Source: CAVQBP01 sp963723205 (GTDB lineage Bacteria > Bacteroidota > Ignavibacteria > Ignavibacteriales > Ignavibacteriaceae). Taken from it: a DNA stretch of 64,000 nucleotides. Made by a program: the position numbers and the translations under genes. The DNA is taken from assembly GCA_963723205.1 (NCBI GenBank), contig CAVRQC010000032.1, forward strand, positions 1 through 64,000. The letters run 5' to 3'. Positions 18,930 to 28,509 of the stretch are shown piece by piece. Position 1 is the first letter of the stretch. Every line of letters begins with the position of its first letter. The notes under the pieces were generated by a model, which searched no databases, had not been told where the DNA came from, and was given only the letters and a program-made list of their open reading frames with translations.

Positions 18930-19916
18930 ATGCGAAAAGGCATTTTAATTAAAGTATTTCTTCTCTTTTTATTTTTATCCGGTTTTGTGTTAAACCAGAC
19001 AGATGACCATTCTTCCTCAAATAATGATTCTGCAAAAGTAATAGTAAAAACCGACACGGTACATGCAATTGGGAAAGAAATAAGCAGAAAAGCTGTAAGA
19101 AATAATTCTAATAAATTAATTGAACTTGGACCTCCCCCGATAGAAGAAATTATATCTTTCGGCAAAGTCTTCTGGTCGCTGTTAGTAATTATAATCGGCT
19201 TTTTCTTAATTAGAATTGTTTCCAAAACTCTGGATCTGATTGCAGAAAGGAGTACCAGCTATAGGATTACAATAAAAGGATTTGTTCCAATAATCAGGAT
19301 TTTCGGGTGGGTATTAATAATATATTTAATTGTTGCGGGTATCTTAAGACCGCCGCTTCCAACCATAATTACTGTGGCTGGTGCATTGGGTCTTGGGGTT
19401 GGTCTGGCCGCTCAGGATATGTTCAAAAATATTTTCGGCGGTATAATGATATTGTTTGACAGGCCTTTTCAGGTTGGTGATAAAATCGAAATAGGGGATT
19501 ATTACGGGGAAGTCATTAAGATCGGTCTCCGGTCAACACGGATAGTAACTCCTGATGATTCAAATGTCAGTATTCCCAATGGTGAAGTGATGAGCAAGTC
19601 GGTATCAAATAGTAATTACGGTGAACCGAACTGCCAGGTAGTTGCAGAAATTTATCTGCCGATTACAGTCGATACCGAAAAGGTCAGGCAAATTGCCATT
19701 GAAGCTGCACAGGTTTCAAAATATGTATTTTTAAAGAAACCTGTGCTTGTCCTTTTCTTTAATGAAGTAAAGGAAAGAAGATCATATTTAAAAATGAGAC
19801 TGAAAGCTTATGTAATGGATATCCGGTATGAATTCCAATTTAAAAGTGAAATGACGGAAACTGTTATTAGGGAATTGATTAATGAGAAAGTTATAGCACC
19901 CGGGGATCTGTTTTGA
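18930..19916 (+). CDS. MscS-family mechanosensitive ion channel
   Basis: About 329 residues from the ATG at 18930. The frame also stays open from a TTG overlapping the upstream stop, but the ATG gives a proper signal peptide (GILIKVFLLFLFLSGFVL). Three membrane segments follow: FWSLLVIIIGFFLIRI, IFGWVLIIYLIVAGI and the pore helix GALGLGVGLAAQDMFKNIFG. The MscS middle domain then begins DRPFQVGDKIEIGDYYGEV, with RSTRIVTPDDSNVSIPNG. Such channels open under membrane tension and release solutes; in this group they sit in the inner membrane. Only 11 bases separate it from the P-loop-like gene, so the two form an operon. Confidence 0.93.
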   Translation: MRKGILIKVFLLFLFLSGFVLNQTDDHSSSNNDSAKVIVKTDTVHAIGKEISRKAVRNNSNKLIELGPPPIEEIISFGKVFWSLLVIIIGFFLIRIVSKTLDLIAERSTSYRITIKGFVPIIRIFGWVLIIYLIVAGILRPPLPTIITVAGALGLGVGLAAQDMFKNIFGGIMILFDRPFQVGDKIEIGDYYGEVIKIGLRSTRIVTPDDSNVSIPNGEVMSKSVSNSNYGEPNCQVVAEIYLPITVDTEKVRQIAIEAAQVSKYVFLKKPVLVLFFNEVKERRSYLKMRLKAYVMDIRYEFQFKSEMTETVIRELINEKVIAPGDLF

Positions 19917-20197
19917 TGAAGACGTAAGATTTGTATGTACTTCCTTATTATATAACAAATTCAGACTGACAATTAACGATTTTAATTCCCTCCGAATTGC
20001 TGATTTATGATTGATGAATATTGTTTATACGTTAGCACTTTGAATTTATGATTGTTGATTTTTGATTAACCTGAACAACACATTTTCGTAACACAACCTC
20101 ATTGCTACGGCTTCAATTTTAACTACCGATTTATCTGCCGAAGTTATAAAACGAAGGCAGAAAATTTATTGTAGGTGGTCATTATTCATCAATTGAA
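19917..20197. other. Intergenic region with low-complexity ATTGATGATT words
   Basis: Lies between convergent genes. It is made mostly of ATTGATTTTTGATT-like words and a degenerate AACTACCG...GGTGGTCA stem (about 20118-20180), related to the words at 14005-14065. No terminator with a T-run and no gene are seen. Confidence 0.55.
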
Positions 20198-20770
20198 TCA
20201 CATTTCCATTTTGATAATACCGCAGGCGGCACGCGGTCCTGCATTCCCTGAAGGCTGTGATGTATAATCATCTGCTCCTGCATGTACGATAACACTTCTT
20301 CCGATTATATTATGCGGTCCGGAGAAAGTCATTAGAGAGTCGACCCATTCGTAGTGAGCTTTGCCGTCCTTACCGGCTACAAGATTGCCCATATCACCGA
20401 CATGTCTTACTGCATCGTTAGGGCTGCCATGTTTTACACCGTCAGGATTGAAATGTCCGCCGGCTGAACTGCCGTCGGGAGAAGAGCAATCACCAAATTC
20501 GTGAACATGAAAACCATGTTTACCGGGAGTTAAACCTTCTACATCCGCAACTATTTTAATACCCCCGTCAACTTTGGTGAAAACAACTGTTCCTTTAACA
20601 TTATAGCCTTTTAGCGGTCCCAAATTAGCAATTGCTTTATGTATTGCAGTGCTATCCGGTTTTTTCATCATTTTAGCAGGCTCAAAACGATCCCCCTCAT
20701 CTTTGCCGCAGCTATATAAGACAAAGGTCAATAAAGCTATTAGCAATATTAAGTTTAGTCTTTTAATCAT
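20198..20770 (-). CDS. sodC: Cu/Zn superoxide dismutase, lipoprotein
   Basis: 190-residue exported enzyme that converts superoxide to hydrogen peroxide and oxygen. The signal peptide ends in the lipobox LYSC (Cys21), so the mature protein is lipid-anchored outside the inner membrane. Copper and zinc ligands are visible: HGFHVHEFGDCS, GGHFNPDG, the His/Asp in VRHVGDMGN and SVIVHAGADD. The active-site arginine segment GNAGPRAACGII closes the domain, and both disulfide cysteines are present. Length and motifs are complete. It stands alone on the minus strand. Confidence 0.95.
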   Translation of the reverse strand: MIKRLNLILLIALLTFVLYSCGKDEGDRFEPAKMMKKPDSTAIHKAIANLGPLKGYNVKGTVVFTKVDGGIKIVADVEGLTPGKHGFHVHEFGDCSSPDGSSAGGHFNPDGVKHGSPNDAVRHVGDMGNLVAGKDGKAHYEWVDSLMTFSGPHNIIGRSVIVHAGADDYTSQPSGNAGPRAACGIIKMEM

Positions 20771-20966
20771 AGGTATCTTCCTCTAATTTTTGAATAATTG
20801 ATAAATTCTTTACGGAAATCCAGTAAATCATTCGGATTTCTGAATTAATTATATCAGGATTGATTTTTATTATAGTAAGTTAGTAATAAGGGAATGAATT
20901 ATTTTTGAGTTAAATCAACAGAGCTTATTTTATTGGTAATCGTTATTTAATCTCCAATATGGAAAA

Positions 20967-22103
20967 TTAAACGGGTTTATAGAACTTCTTTATTCTTTCA
21001 AAAAAATATAAAATTCCGATAGATGCCAGTATTATAGCGAACGGTTCAATTGTATAAGTAAATCTTGGATCGGCAAAATATAAGAAATGGACAATTGTTA
21101 TTGTTGCAATAGCAATAATTGAGAAAACCGATGTAAAATTCTTATCGGCAACTATAAATCCGAATATTGCCAAAAGAAGGAGCGGAAATCTGATTCCGAT
21201 TTTCCAGAAAAAATTAAAACCTCCTTTCCAGCTTTCATCCCATGGAGGCATAGGTCCCCACAAATCCCATAAATTTTCAAGTCTTTCTGAAAAAAAATCT
21301 GACGGATTATTGAATGCAAATGATATATAATCATGTAAAGAACCATTCAAGGTCTTTAAATGTACCTTCGGGAAAGAAGCAGTATCGGAATATTCAGTAG
21401 TAATAGAAAGATTATGTGCAGCATTCTGACCTATGGTAAAGTATCCTGTCTTGGCATATCCATATGTTAAGAATGCTAATATCACCAGGCAGAAAAAAGC
21501 TAAGTATTTGTATACGTAACTATTTTTCCTGATAAATAAATAAAAGCTGAATAAAACTCCAATCGGCAGAAGAGTGGTCCTGATCATTGAAGCCATGCCT
21601 AATGCAGCGCCTGAAATTATATATTTCTTTTTTGTAATTAAATAAAGAGATAATGTAATAAAAAAAGCTGCGGGTACTTCAGATAGAAACCAGTGTACAT
21701 ACTTTATTTGATTAGGATAAATAGCCGCAATTACAACTGCAATATACGCTATGTATTTATTACTAAAAGAATTCCGGCATATTTTATAAACAAAATAAAC
21801 AGTTATTACAGATAAAATTATATTAAGTATGATTAAGCATGTCCCTAAACTAATAAAATTTTTAAGCGGCAGGAAAAAAGCAATAATAAGCGGGAAACCG
21901 TTAGGGAAATAAATGGAATAATGTCCTTCAAGCAGCAGCTTTGCCTGTTTAATGTAATTTTGAGAATCAATTGTATAGCACATCCCGTTTACTGCCACCG
22001 AATAGATCCTCATTAGCAGTGCTGCAGACAGGATAAAGACTAAATAAAAATTTCCTTTAATTTTTGAAAAAATAAGATTTGCTTGTCCGGAAATTCTAAT
22101 CAC
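20967..22103 (-). CDS. Glycosyltransferase family 39-like membrane protein
   Basis: 378 residues with roughly nine to ten membrane segments. The acidic first periplasmic loop, with Asp46 in YTIDSQNYIKQAKLLLEG, and the following PNGFPLIIAF fit the ArnT/PMT-type (GT-C) fold, in which that Asp helps catalysis. These enzymes transfer a sugar from a polyprenyl-phosphate carrier to lipid or protein. The soluble C-terminal part is short. Acceptor and sugar cannot be told from sequence, and no cell-wall operon surrounds it. Confidence 0.7.
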   Translation of the reverse strand: MIRISGQANLIFSKIKGNFYLVFILSAALLMRIYSVAVNGMCYTIDSQNYIKQAKLLLEGHYSIYFPNGFPLIIAFFLPLKNFISLGTCLIILNIILSVITVYFVYKICRNSFSNKYIAYIAVVIAAIYPNQIKYVHWFLSEVPAAFFITLSLYLITKKKYIISGAALGMASMIRTTLLPIGVLFSFYLFIRKNSYVYKYLAFFCLVILAFLTYGYAKTGYFTIGQNAAHNLSITTEYSDTASFPKVHLKTLNGSLHDYISFAFNNPSDFFSERLENLWDLWGPMPPWDESWKGGFNFFWKIGIRFPLLLLAIFGFIVADKNFTSVFSIIAIATITIVHFLYFADPRFTYTIEPFAIILASIGILYFFERIKKFYKPV

Positions 22104-22716
22104 AGATATCTTTATATTATTTAATAATATAGTGAGTAAAAATAATAATAAAAAATCACAATCATGTATTGCTTGAAAGGTATTTAAAGTATTCCAATAG
22201 CATACAGTATAAATTTTAGCAGAAAAGTAGTTATGATGCTAAACTAATGTTTACAGGACTACGATATTGAACTTTGATCTGCCCGGGTATTTATGATATT
22301 GTTTTTATTAACCAACAGAACTATATGTTGGTCCAAAGAATTAATAATTATCTTAACTGGTATAACCATTTTATTATAACCTTCAAAAGAAGGATAGACA
22401 TATTAACTCTCTTCGTTATTAATAAGTATCAAAAATATTTTTTAAACGGTTGAAACCGTTAAGGTAAGTGATGATATCTAGCCTCTTCAATTCAATAGAT
22501 AAATCTATTGGTTAATGAAATGCTATTTTGCTAGAATAACCGCCCACCAGAATGGAAAATATTAAACTTCCTTCACTAAAGTTAAAGTAGTTAAAATGGA
22601 AAATGTATTTTTTCTTCCATGCATTCATTCATCCATACAGCCATTCTCTTGTAAGTACGAAAAAAATATTTAAAAAAATCTTAGCCAAATATTTATCAGG
22701 AGACTATTCTTCTCCT
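22104..22716. other. Gene-free AT-rich region with small palindromes
   Basis: No supported reading frame. Two short hairpins are present: AACGGTT-ga-AACCGTT (22445-22460) and CAATAGAT-aa-ATCTATTG (22493-22510). They lie in a stretch resembling the dispersed palindromic text often found between genes in this group. The promoter of the glycosyltransferase gene should lie near 22104-22150; no clear motif was found. Confidence 0.55.
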
Positions 22717-24354
22717 CTAAGCTTTAAGCTTAAATCCTTTCAGCATCCATTTCCTGGCAAGCACTAATCCAATCGGACTGACGATTGCAATCAAACCGTA
22801 AATAAACCACATGAACCCGGTACTCATTTCAGAGGGAAGAGTATTTATTGGGCAATATTGCATTAAGAACCAGCCGGAGTAAAAACCGGTAATAACTTTT
22901 GTTAAAAACCAGGGGAACTGACCAACTCCCATGTATAAACCTGTCATACCTTTTGGTGCAACTTCAGCAATCCATTGTAAAAATCTTGGCTGCCACATTG
23001 CCTCTCCAATTGTACTTATTAAAACATATAGAAGAAACAAGTATAAGTTTGGACCTACTGTTAATAAGAACGTTGGAATTGCCATTACTGTTGTTCCCAA
23101 AATCATCATTCTATAAACATTGGCTTTGGTAGTCAAACCGGCAATAAGAGGTGCAAGAATGAAAATTAATATCGGATTTATATTGGCAAATACTTCGTAG
23201 TACTTGCTTGCAACTGAACCGGCTGGAAATGCACGGTTTAAATAATACGGAATAGTCAGCCAGTTATGTGCAAATAAAGTTTGCACAGGGATAAGGATGA
23301 AAATGAAAAAAGCAAACCTTTTATCTCTAAAAGGATGATGGGGTCTCTTTTTTAGAAATTCATAAACAGCAATTACAAAAAAGATTACCGCAATTACAAA
23401 AAACAGATCAAATTTTATGTCTAATCCTATTACGTTAAAACTTTTAGTGTAGTTAAGCGGATTGTTAAAGCCTAAACCTGAGAATAAAAAGAAAAGCAAA
23501 GTAAGTATTGCATAAATAACCAGGGAAGTATTATTTATTTTTTTCTTAGGTGTTTGATTCTCTTCTTCATTCTCATCTTCACCTGCAGTACCTTCTTTCT
23601 CCAATTCTTCCTTCACTTTGGCAACTGCTTCAGTGTCTGTCTTTTTGCTTAGTAAAATAACAGTCAATAATAATGCAATAAAGGTTATTATAGTAAAAAC
23701 CCAAAATACAGCTGTTAACCCGTTGGGTGGAAAGATATCGACAAAATTCTGTCTGGTTAATGAAGAGATAAACCCCGATAAGAATGCACCCAAATTCATA
23801 AAGCCGTAAATAGCGCCGTATGCCATGGCTGCAGTTTTAGGGGTAGTGTATCTTTTTACTCCCGCATAAGCTGCAGGCTGGTATAATCCGTAGGCTGCCA
23901 CCATCAAGAGAAGTCCTCCGTTCATAGTAAAGAACATTGGAGACCAAAGCCCGTTTGACATGTGCAATGTACCGGAGAATGAAATTATAACTCTTGCAAC
24001 CAGGAAAACAAGAAATGAAATGAATAAAGATTTTCGAACACCGATTTTATCGGAGTAGCCGCCAAGGAGAAGCATCGAAAAAGTTATTCCTCCTGTAACA
24101 AAGCTGTAGATTAATCCAGCCTGGGGATCAGTTAAACCAACATTTTCTGAACTGTATTTTCCTAATTCCGTAAGAATTCCAAAATAGACTAATCCTTCAA
24201 GAACATACGGGACATTAATTCCCCATAAAGCCTTGGGAGCCTTAATAAAGGCAACAAAAGTTTCTTTCAGCTCTTTGAAAGATTCTTTTACAATTTCAGA
24301 AAAACTTTTGATATGTTGATCTTCAACTTTTCCTTTAATTTCTTCTTCGCCCAC
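22717..24354 (-). CDS. MFS transporter (POT/peptide-transporter-like)
   Basis: 545 residues with about 12-14 membrane helices. The GGYSDKIGVRKSLF loop between helices 2 and 3 is the MFS signature. AAYAGVKRYTTPKTAAMAYGAIYGFMNLGAF resembles the helix 4-5 region of proton-dependent oligopeptide transporters. A charged cytoplasmic linker (EGTAGEDENEEENQTPKKK) separates the two halves, and AEVAPKGMTGLYMGVGQFPWFLT lies in helix 10. The substrate is unknown. Its first 20 bases overlap the 3' end of the TauE gene, so both are on one transcript. Confidence 0.82.
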   Translation of the reverse strand: MGEEEIKGKVEDQHIKSFSEIVKESFKELKETFVAFIKAPKALWGINVPYVLEGLVYFGILTELGKYSSENVGLTDPQAGLIYSFVTGGITFSMLLLGGYSDKIGVRKSLFISFLVFLVARVIISFSGTLHMSNGLWSPMFFTMNGGLLLMVAAYGLYQPAAYAGVKRYTTPKTAAMAYGAIYGFMNLGAFLSGFISSLTRQNFVDIFPPNGLTAVFWVFTIITFIALLLTVILLSKKTDTEAVAKVKEELEKEGTAGEDENEEENQTPKKKINNTSLVIYAILTLLFFLFSGLGFNNPLNYTKSFNVIGLDIKFDLFFVIAVIFFVIAVYEFLKKRPHHPFRDKRFAFFIFILIPVQTLFAHNWLTIPYYLNRAFPAGSVASKYYEVFANINPILIFILAPLIAGLTTKANVYRMMILGTTVMAIPTFLLTVGPNLYLFLLYVLISTIGEAMWQPRFLQWIAEVAPKGMTGLYMGVGQFPWFLTKVITGFYSGWFLMQYCPINTLPSEMSTGFMWFIYGLIAIVSPIGLVLARKWMLKGFKLKA

Positions 24355-25125
24355 GAAAAAATTCCTTATAATATGTTAAAAGATATTTAATAATTTTAAA
24401 AGACATAATTAATACAGCAATAATAAGAATAATTCTAATTATACCTTCTCCCTTTTTTACGGAGAATTTTGCAGCCCACCAGCCGCCCAGGGCATTGCCG
24501 GCAGCAAGAGACAATCCTAATTCCCAATTTATATTATTTGTATAAATAAAAATAATTATTGCAGGAATAGTATAAATAAAAACTATAAAAACCTTGTGCA
24601 TATTTACATACACTAAATTTAATCTCATTAAATAATGGAGCGCGGCCATAATGATAAATCCTACTCCTACCTGTATAAACCCTCCGTAAAATCCTATAAA
24701 CACCATAGATACGTAAACCCACGGAGAGATTTTTTCACTATCACTATTTACATATTCTATTTTTGATTTGGGAATAATCATTGAGATGATAATTCCGATC
24801 ATTACTATGCCCAGAATCGTTTGAAAAGTCTGATCACCGATTCTCACTGCAATTATAGCACCCGCAACAGCCCCGGGTAAAGTGAACAAAGACATTTTCA
24901 GGCTTAATTTAAATTTCTGGTATTTTTCCCTTTAAAAGAATAAACAGCAAAGATATTCTGGATAATTATCGCTACACGGTTTGTGCCGTTAGCAAGAGCA
25001 GAGTCTAATCCTAAAAAGATCAAGGTAGGAAGAGTTAAAGTTGAACCGCCGCCGGCCATTACATTCATGAATCCGGCAATGATTCCTACAGTAAAAAGTA
25101 ATATAATCTGGAGATAAATTGACAA
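24335..25125 (-). pseudogene. TauE/SafE-family permease, single-base frameshift
   Basis: Membrane permease of the sulfite-exporter/anion family. The first frame (25125-24904) gives GIIAGFMNVMAGGGSTLTLP and ends NTRNLN. The second (24895-24335) continues MSLFTLPGAVAGAIIAVRIGD, the usual middle of the family, and ends in the last helices. Adding one A to the run at about 24904-24909 restores NLKLSLKMSLF and joins the frames into about 263 residues, normal for TauE. The first frame begins with TTG. The downstream MFS gene overlaps by 20 bases. Sulfite or organosulfonate transport is a family-level guess, supported mildly by the nearby trans-sulfuration enzyme. Confidence 0.82.
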
Positions 25126-25382
25126 ATACTATCTATTTATTAGTGTATAACTAATAAGCCCTAAATGATGAAAAATTCAAAAATTATAAAGCCCAAAATA
25201 CAAATATCAAATAACTTTTCAATCTTGTTACAGACGGATGTTTAATTTTATTTTTACAGAAGAGTGAAAACCTTCGGGGTTACATATTAAACCCTGAAAG
25301 TTACTCAAGTAAAACATTTCGCATAAACTTCTCCGGCAACCTTGAAGGTCTTTAAAGTGACCTTTTTAAAGGCTATAGACTA
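25126..25382. other. Intergenic region with a small hairpin
   Basis: Lies between the cystathionine-type enzyme and the permease, both on the minus strand. Near 25344-25366 the arms AAGGTC and GACCTT can pair around a seven-base loop, followed by a short T-run on the plus strand. As no plus-strand gene precedes it, a terminator role is doubtful. Confidence 0.4.
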
Positions 25383-26522
25383 TCAAGGTTTAAGCGAACC
25401 TTTAAGGCTTGTGAATGCTTGAGTTAAATCTTCAATTAAATCGTCGGGATGTTCGAGCCCGATTGATAAACGCAATAAGTTTTGCGGAGTTTTTGTTTCA
25501 GGTCCTTCAACGGAAGCACGATGCTCGATAAAGCTTTCAGGTCCTCCGAGACTTGTAGCGCGGGTAAATAAATTTACACTTGCCGCTAATTGTAAGCCAT
25601 CATTTTTATCCCCTTTCACCTGGAAAGAAAGCATACCGCCGAATAATTTCATTTGCTCTTTAGCTAGTTCATAACCCGGATGTTCTTTTAAACCCGGATA
25701 ATGTACAACCTCAACTTCATCTCTGTTGTTTAAGAACTGTGCAATTATCATAGCACTTTTCGATTGTTCCCTGATGCGTAAAGGAAGAGTTTGTATTCCT
25801 CTTAAAACAAGCCAGCATTCGAAAGGAGACGGAACTGCACCGCCTGACTTTTGAATTTCTCTTACAAACATAAAAGTATTGTTATCTTCATTTGAAATTA
25901 CTGCCCCGCCTAAAATATCGCTATGTCCTCCTATATATTTAGTCGTTGCATGAAGAACAAGATCAACTCCCCATTCCAGCGGTTGTTGTGTGATTGGTGT
26001 AGCCCATGTATTATCGCAAACTGTTATTATGTTTTTCTTCTTTGCAAAGTCAACTATCTTTTTAATGTCAATAATTTTTAATAATGGATTGGACGGGGTT
26101 TCTATCCAGATTAGTCTTGTGCTTTTGTGAAAGGCGTTCTCTATATTTTTAATATTAGTCATATCCACAAAAGTGGATCTTATACTCCATTTCTCAAATA
26201 GCTTAATTAAATGTTTTGTACCGTGATAAATATCTTCAGGAGCAATTAAATGATCTCCGGATTTGAGGGATTGGAGAATGCTCATAGCTGCTGCCGAACC
26301 TGAAGAGAAAACCGCAGCTAATTTACCGTTTTCCATTTCAGCCAAACATTCTTCAAGTGCCTCTCTGTTTGGGTTATTGCTGCGGGAGTAATTATATCCT
26401 TTAGGATAATCTCCATCTTTTTCTCGTTCAAAAGTTGTTGAGAGGTAGATTGGCGGTATAACTGCCCCGGTAGCAGGATCAATTTTTCTCCCCGCATGAA
26501 CAGATATTGTTTCTATTTTCAT
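25383..26522 (-). CDS. Cystathionine gamma-synthase/beta-lyase family PLP enzyme
   Basis: 379-residue cytoplasmic enzyme of the Cys/Met metabolism PLP family, which moves sulfur between cysteine and homocysteine. The N-terminus (SVHAGRKIDPATGAVIPPIY) and YNYSRSNNPNREALE are typical. FSSGSAAAMS binds the cofactor phosphate, DNTWATP holds the Asp that pairs with the pyridine nitrogen, and Lys195 in HATTKYIGGHSD is the Schiff-base lysine. SLGGPESFIEHRAS and LLRLSIGLEHPDDLI close the protein. Synthase, beta-lyase and gamma-lyase cannot be separated reliably by sight, so no symbol is given. Confidence 0.9.
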   Translation of the reverse strand: MKIETISVHAGRKIDPATGAVIPPIYLSTTFEREKDGDYPKGYNYSRSNNPNREALEECLAEMENGKLAAVFSSGSAAAMSILQSLKSGDHLIAPEDIYHGTKHLIKLFEKWSIRSTFVDMTNIKNIENAFHKSTRLIWIETPSNPLLKIIDIKKIVDFAKKKNIITVCDNTWATPITQQPLEWGVDLVLHATTKYIGGHSDILGGAVISNEDNNTFMFVREIQKSGGAVPSPFECWLVLRGIQTLPLRIREQSKSAMIIAQFLNNRDEVEVVHYPGLKEHPGYELAKEQMKLFGGMLSFQVKGDKNDGLQLAASVNLFTRATSLGGPESFIEHRASVEGPETKTPQNLLRLSIGLEHPDDLIEDLTQAFTSLKGSLKP

Positions 26523-26590
26523 AAATCAATTTTTAATTAACAATGCAATTTAATTTGTAATTGTTAATTATTCATTGCTGATTTTTAATT

Positions 26591-27202
26591 TTAATCCTGC
26601 TCTACGGTTTTAAGTATATTCAGGAAATCACTTTCGATAGCCTGTCCTCTATTCTTTGCATACAGAAGATGAAGCTTTTCATAAAGTTCAGGACTAACAA
26701 TTCCTTCCGCTTTCCATTTAAGAAATTGTTCCTGGATTGCTTTAGGGCGTGATCCCCACTTGAATAATTCATTACCGTTTCTATCAAATGCAACTAAAAG
26801 AGGGATGCTTCTGGTACCGTTAGTTAAGTATTGATCCATTATGTCGGGATTTGAATCTCTAAGGATTATTTTAAAATCTATATTATGACTTGCTTCAGCC
26901 ATCAAAGATAAATAGGGCAGGTTTTGAGCCGAATCCCCGCACCAGTTTTCGGTTATAACCATCCACAGCTGAGGTTCATTTATCTTTTTAATTTCTTCTC
27001 TTAATTCAGAAGAAACCTTATAAGTTTTTACTATTCTAGTGCTTCTCTGCAGATTCAGCTTTTTAGTCTCAAATTTTTTCCTGGATTTATCATCAAGCGA
27101 ATCAGGATTAGTTTCGGTTATTTCATTTATAAACAAATTAAGAAATTCCTGGTAGCCAACTCCTTTTTGATTTATTCGATTCTCAATAATTTTATAATCC
27201 AT
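26591..27202 (-). CDS. Thioredoxin-fold protein with one-cysteine WCGDS motif
   Basis: About 203 residues from the ATG at 27202, which has AAGGTGAT nine bases upstream; a longer start at 27229 lacks this. A helical N-terminal part precedes the thioredoxin fold: LWMVITENWCGDSAQNLPYLSL, then the cis-Pro segment GTRSIPLLVAFDRNG and KWGSRPKA. The usual WCGPC is WCGDS, so only the first cysteine is present and ordinary dithiol reduction is unlikely. Similar WCGD proteins are common in Bacteroidota and their role is not established. It lies downstream of the phosphoesterase gene. Confidence 0.8.
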   Translation of the reverse strand: MDYKIIENRINQKGVGYQEFLNLFINEITETNPDSLDDKSRKKFETKKLNLQRSTRIVKTYKVSSELREEIKKINEPQLWMVITENWCGDSAQNLPYLSLMAEASHNIDFKIILRDSNPDIMDQYLTNGTRSIPLLVAFDRNGNELFKWGSRPKAIQEQFLKWKAEGIVSPELYEKLHLLYAKNRGQAIESDFLNILKTVEQD

Positions 27203-27282
27203 CAATATCACCTTAAAATTATTCAGCAATTAAAAATTATTCATCTGTTCAATTAGATACAAATAAGTAAAAAGAGATTCAA

Positions 27283-28281
27283 TTATTTTGCAAGATTATT
27301 AAAAGGAATTGAAAAATTATCAATTCTATAGAAGTGAGAAGTGCCTTTATCCAAGCCTCTGGCAATTATCTTAATTCTAGCTGATTCAGGATAAAGAAGA
27401 AGGTAATTAAATGGTCTTAAAGAAGGCAGATTAACCAGATCTTTATGAGTATTTATCCCGGTTTTTAGCAGAACTCTTGGTCCTCCTCCACCTCCGGAAA
27501 CAATAAACATTTTACCTTTTTCCCGGAATCTTTCATAAGTATGTGCATGCCCGCTTATCATAGCTATAGTTTTTTTAGAATTTAAAAACGGCTGCACAAA
27601 TACTTCCTGTACATTGATATTATCACCTGTAACTATACTGTTTGAATAAGGAGGATGATGAAGACATACAATAATTCCTTTCACTGAAGAATCCGAATCA
27701 TAGTATTTTAATTTATTCTCAAACCATTCTCTTTGCTGTGACCATTTATTTCCACTCAGATTATCCCTGTTTGAATCAAGAATAATAAAGACAATATTTC
27801 CATATTTTATGGAATACCGGTGAGTTTTTTGGAAAACAGGAAATACCTGTCCCGCATTATAAAGTGCAGCTGAATCATTTCCCCAATATTCATGATTTCC
27901 CAATACAGGAATAATTGGAATATTTTCTTTCATAATAGGTTTTAATAAGTTCCGGAGATAGAGCCATGTATTTGTGTCTGAGCCATTTGCTACCATATCC
28001 CCAAGCAAAATTAATGCCCCGGGTTTTTCTATAGCAATATTTTTAATAATCTTCTCCCTCTCAATATCGTTTTGTTCTCTCCCTACCATTAGTTCCCATA
28101 CTGTAGTCCGCTGCATATCACCTACAAGTGCAACAGGAACATTTTTCCCGGGTATAATCAGCGAATCTCGTGAAATTGAAGGATAAACCGGGCTAAGAGG
28201 TTTATTCACCTTTATACTGTAAAAATTTATGCCTGCAAAGGACAAAATGATCAGGAATATTAGTAAAAATTTCTTTATCAT
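27283..28281 (-). CDS. Calcineurin-like metallophosphoesterase, exported
   Basis: 332 residues with an N-terminal hydrophobic segment (KKFLLIFLIILSFAGINF) acting as signal or anchor. The metal-binding motifs come in order: VGDMQ, LLGDMVANG, LGNHEYWG, LHHPPYS and GHAHTYER, as in purple-acid-phosphatase-like enzymes. GGGGGPR follows. It should hydrolyse a phosphomonoester or diester in the periplasm; the substrate is unknown. Confidence 0.88.
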   Translation of the reverse strand: MIKKFLLIFLIILSFAGINFYSIKVNKPLSPVYPSISRDSLIIPGKNVPVALVGDMQRTTVWELMVGREQNDIEREKIIKNIAIEKPGALILLGDMVANGSDTNTWLYLRNLLKPIMKENIPIIPVLGNHEYWGNDSAALYNAGQVFPVFQKTHRYSIKYGNIVFIILDSNRDNLSGNKWSQQREWFENKLKYYDSDSSVKGIIVCLHHPPYSNSIVTGDNINVQEVFVQPFLNSKKTIAMISGHAHTYERFREKGKMFIVSGGGGGPRVLLKTGINTHKDLVNLPSLRPFNYLLLYPESARIKIIARGLDKGTSHFYRIDNFSIPFNNLAK

Positions 28282-28509
28282 TATTAAAAAGCTAAAATAA
28301 ATGTTTTTACTAGCTAAAAATTATAATAGTTTCATTGATTAAAAAATCAACAAGTTTAAAAATTATTTTTTAGAAGAAGCAATTGTATTGAAAAAGTTTA
28401 TAATTATTGTATAATTGTAACTGATATCATTATTTATTTATTAATAGAAACATTCTGCTGAATTTATGGTAAATTATCTGTAATTAGAAAATTACTTTAG
28501 GGAATTTTT

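Noticed and set aside
25344..25366. AAGGTC/GACCTT hairpin as terminator.
   Set aside because: The T-run is on the plus strand, where no gene precedes it; six base pairs with a long loop are weak.
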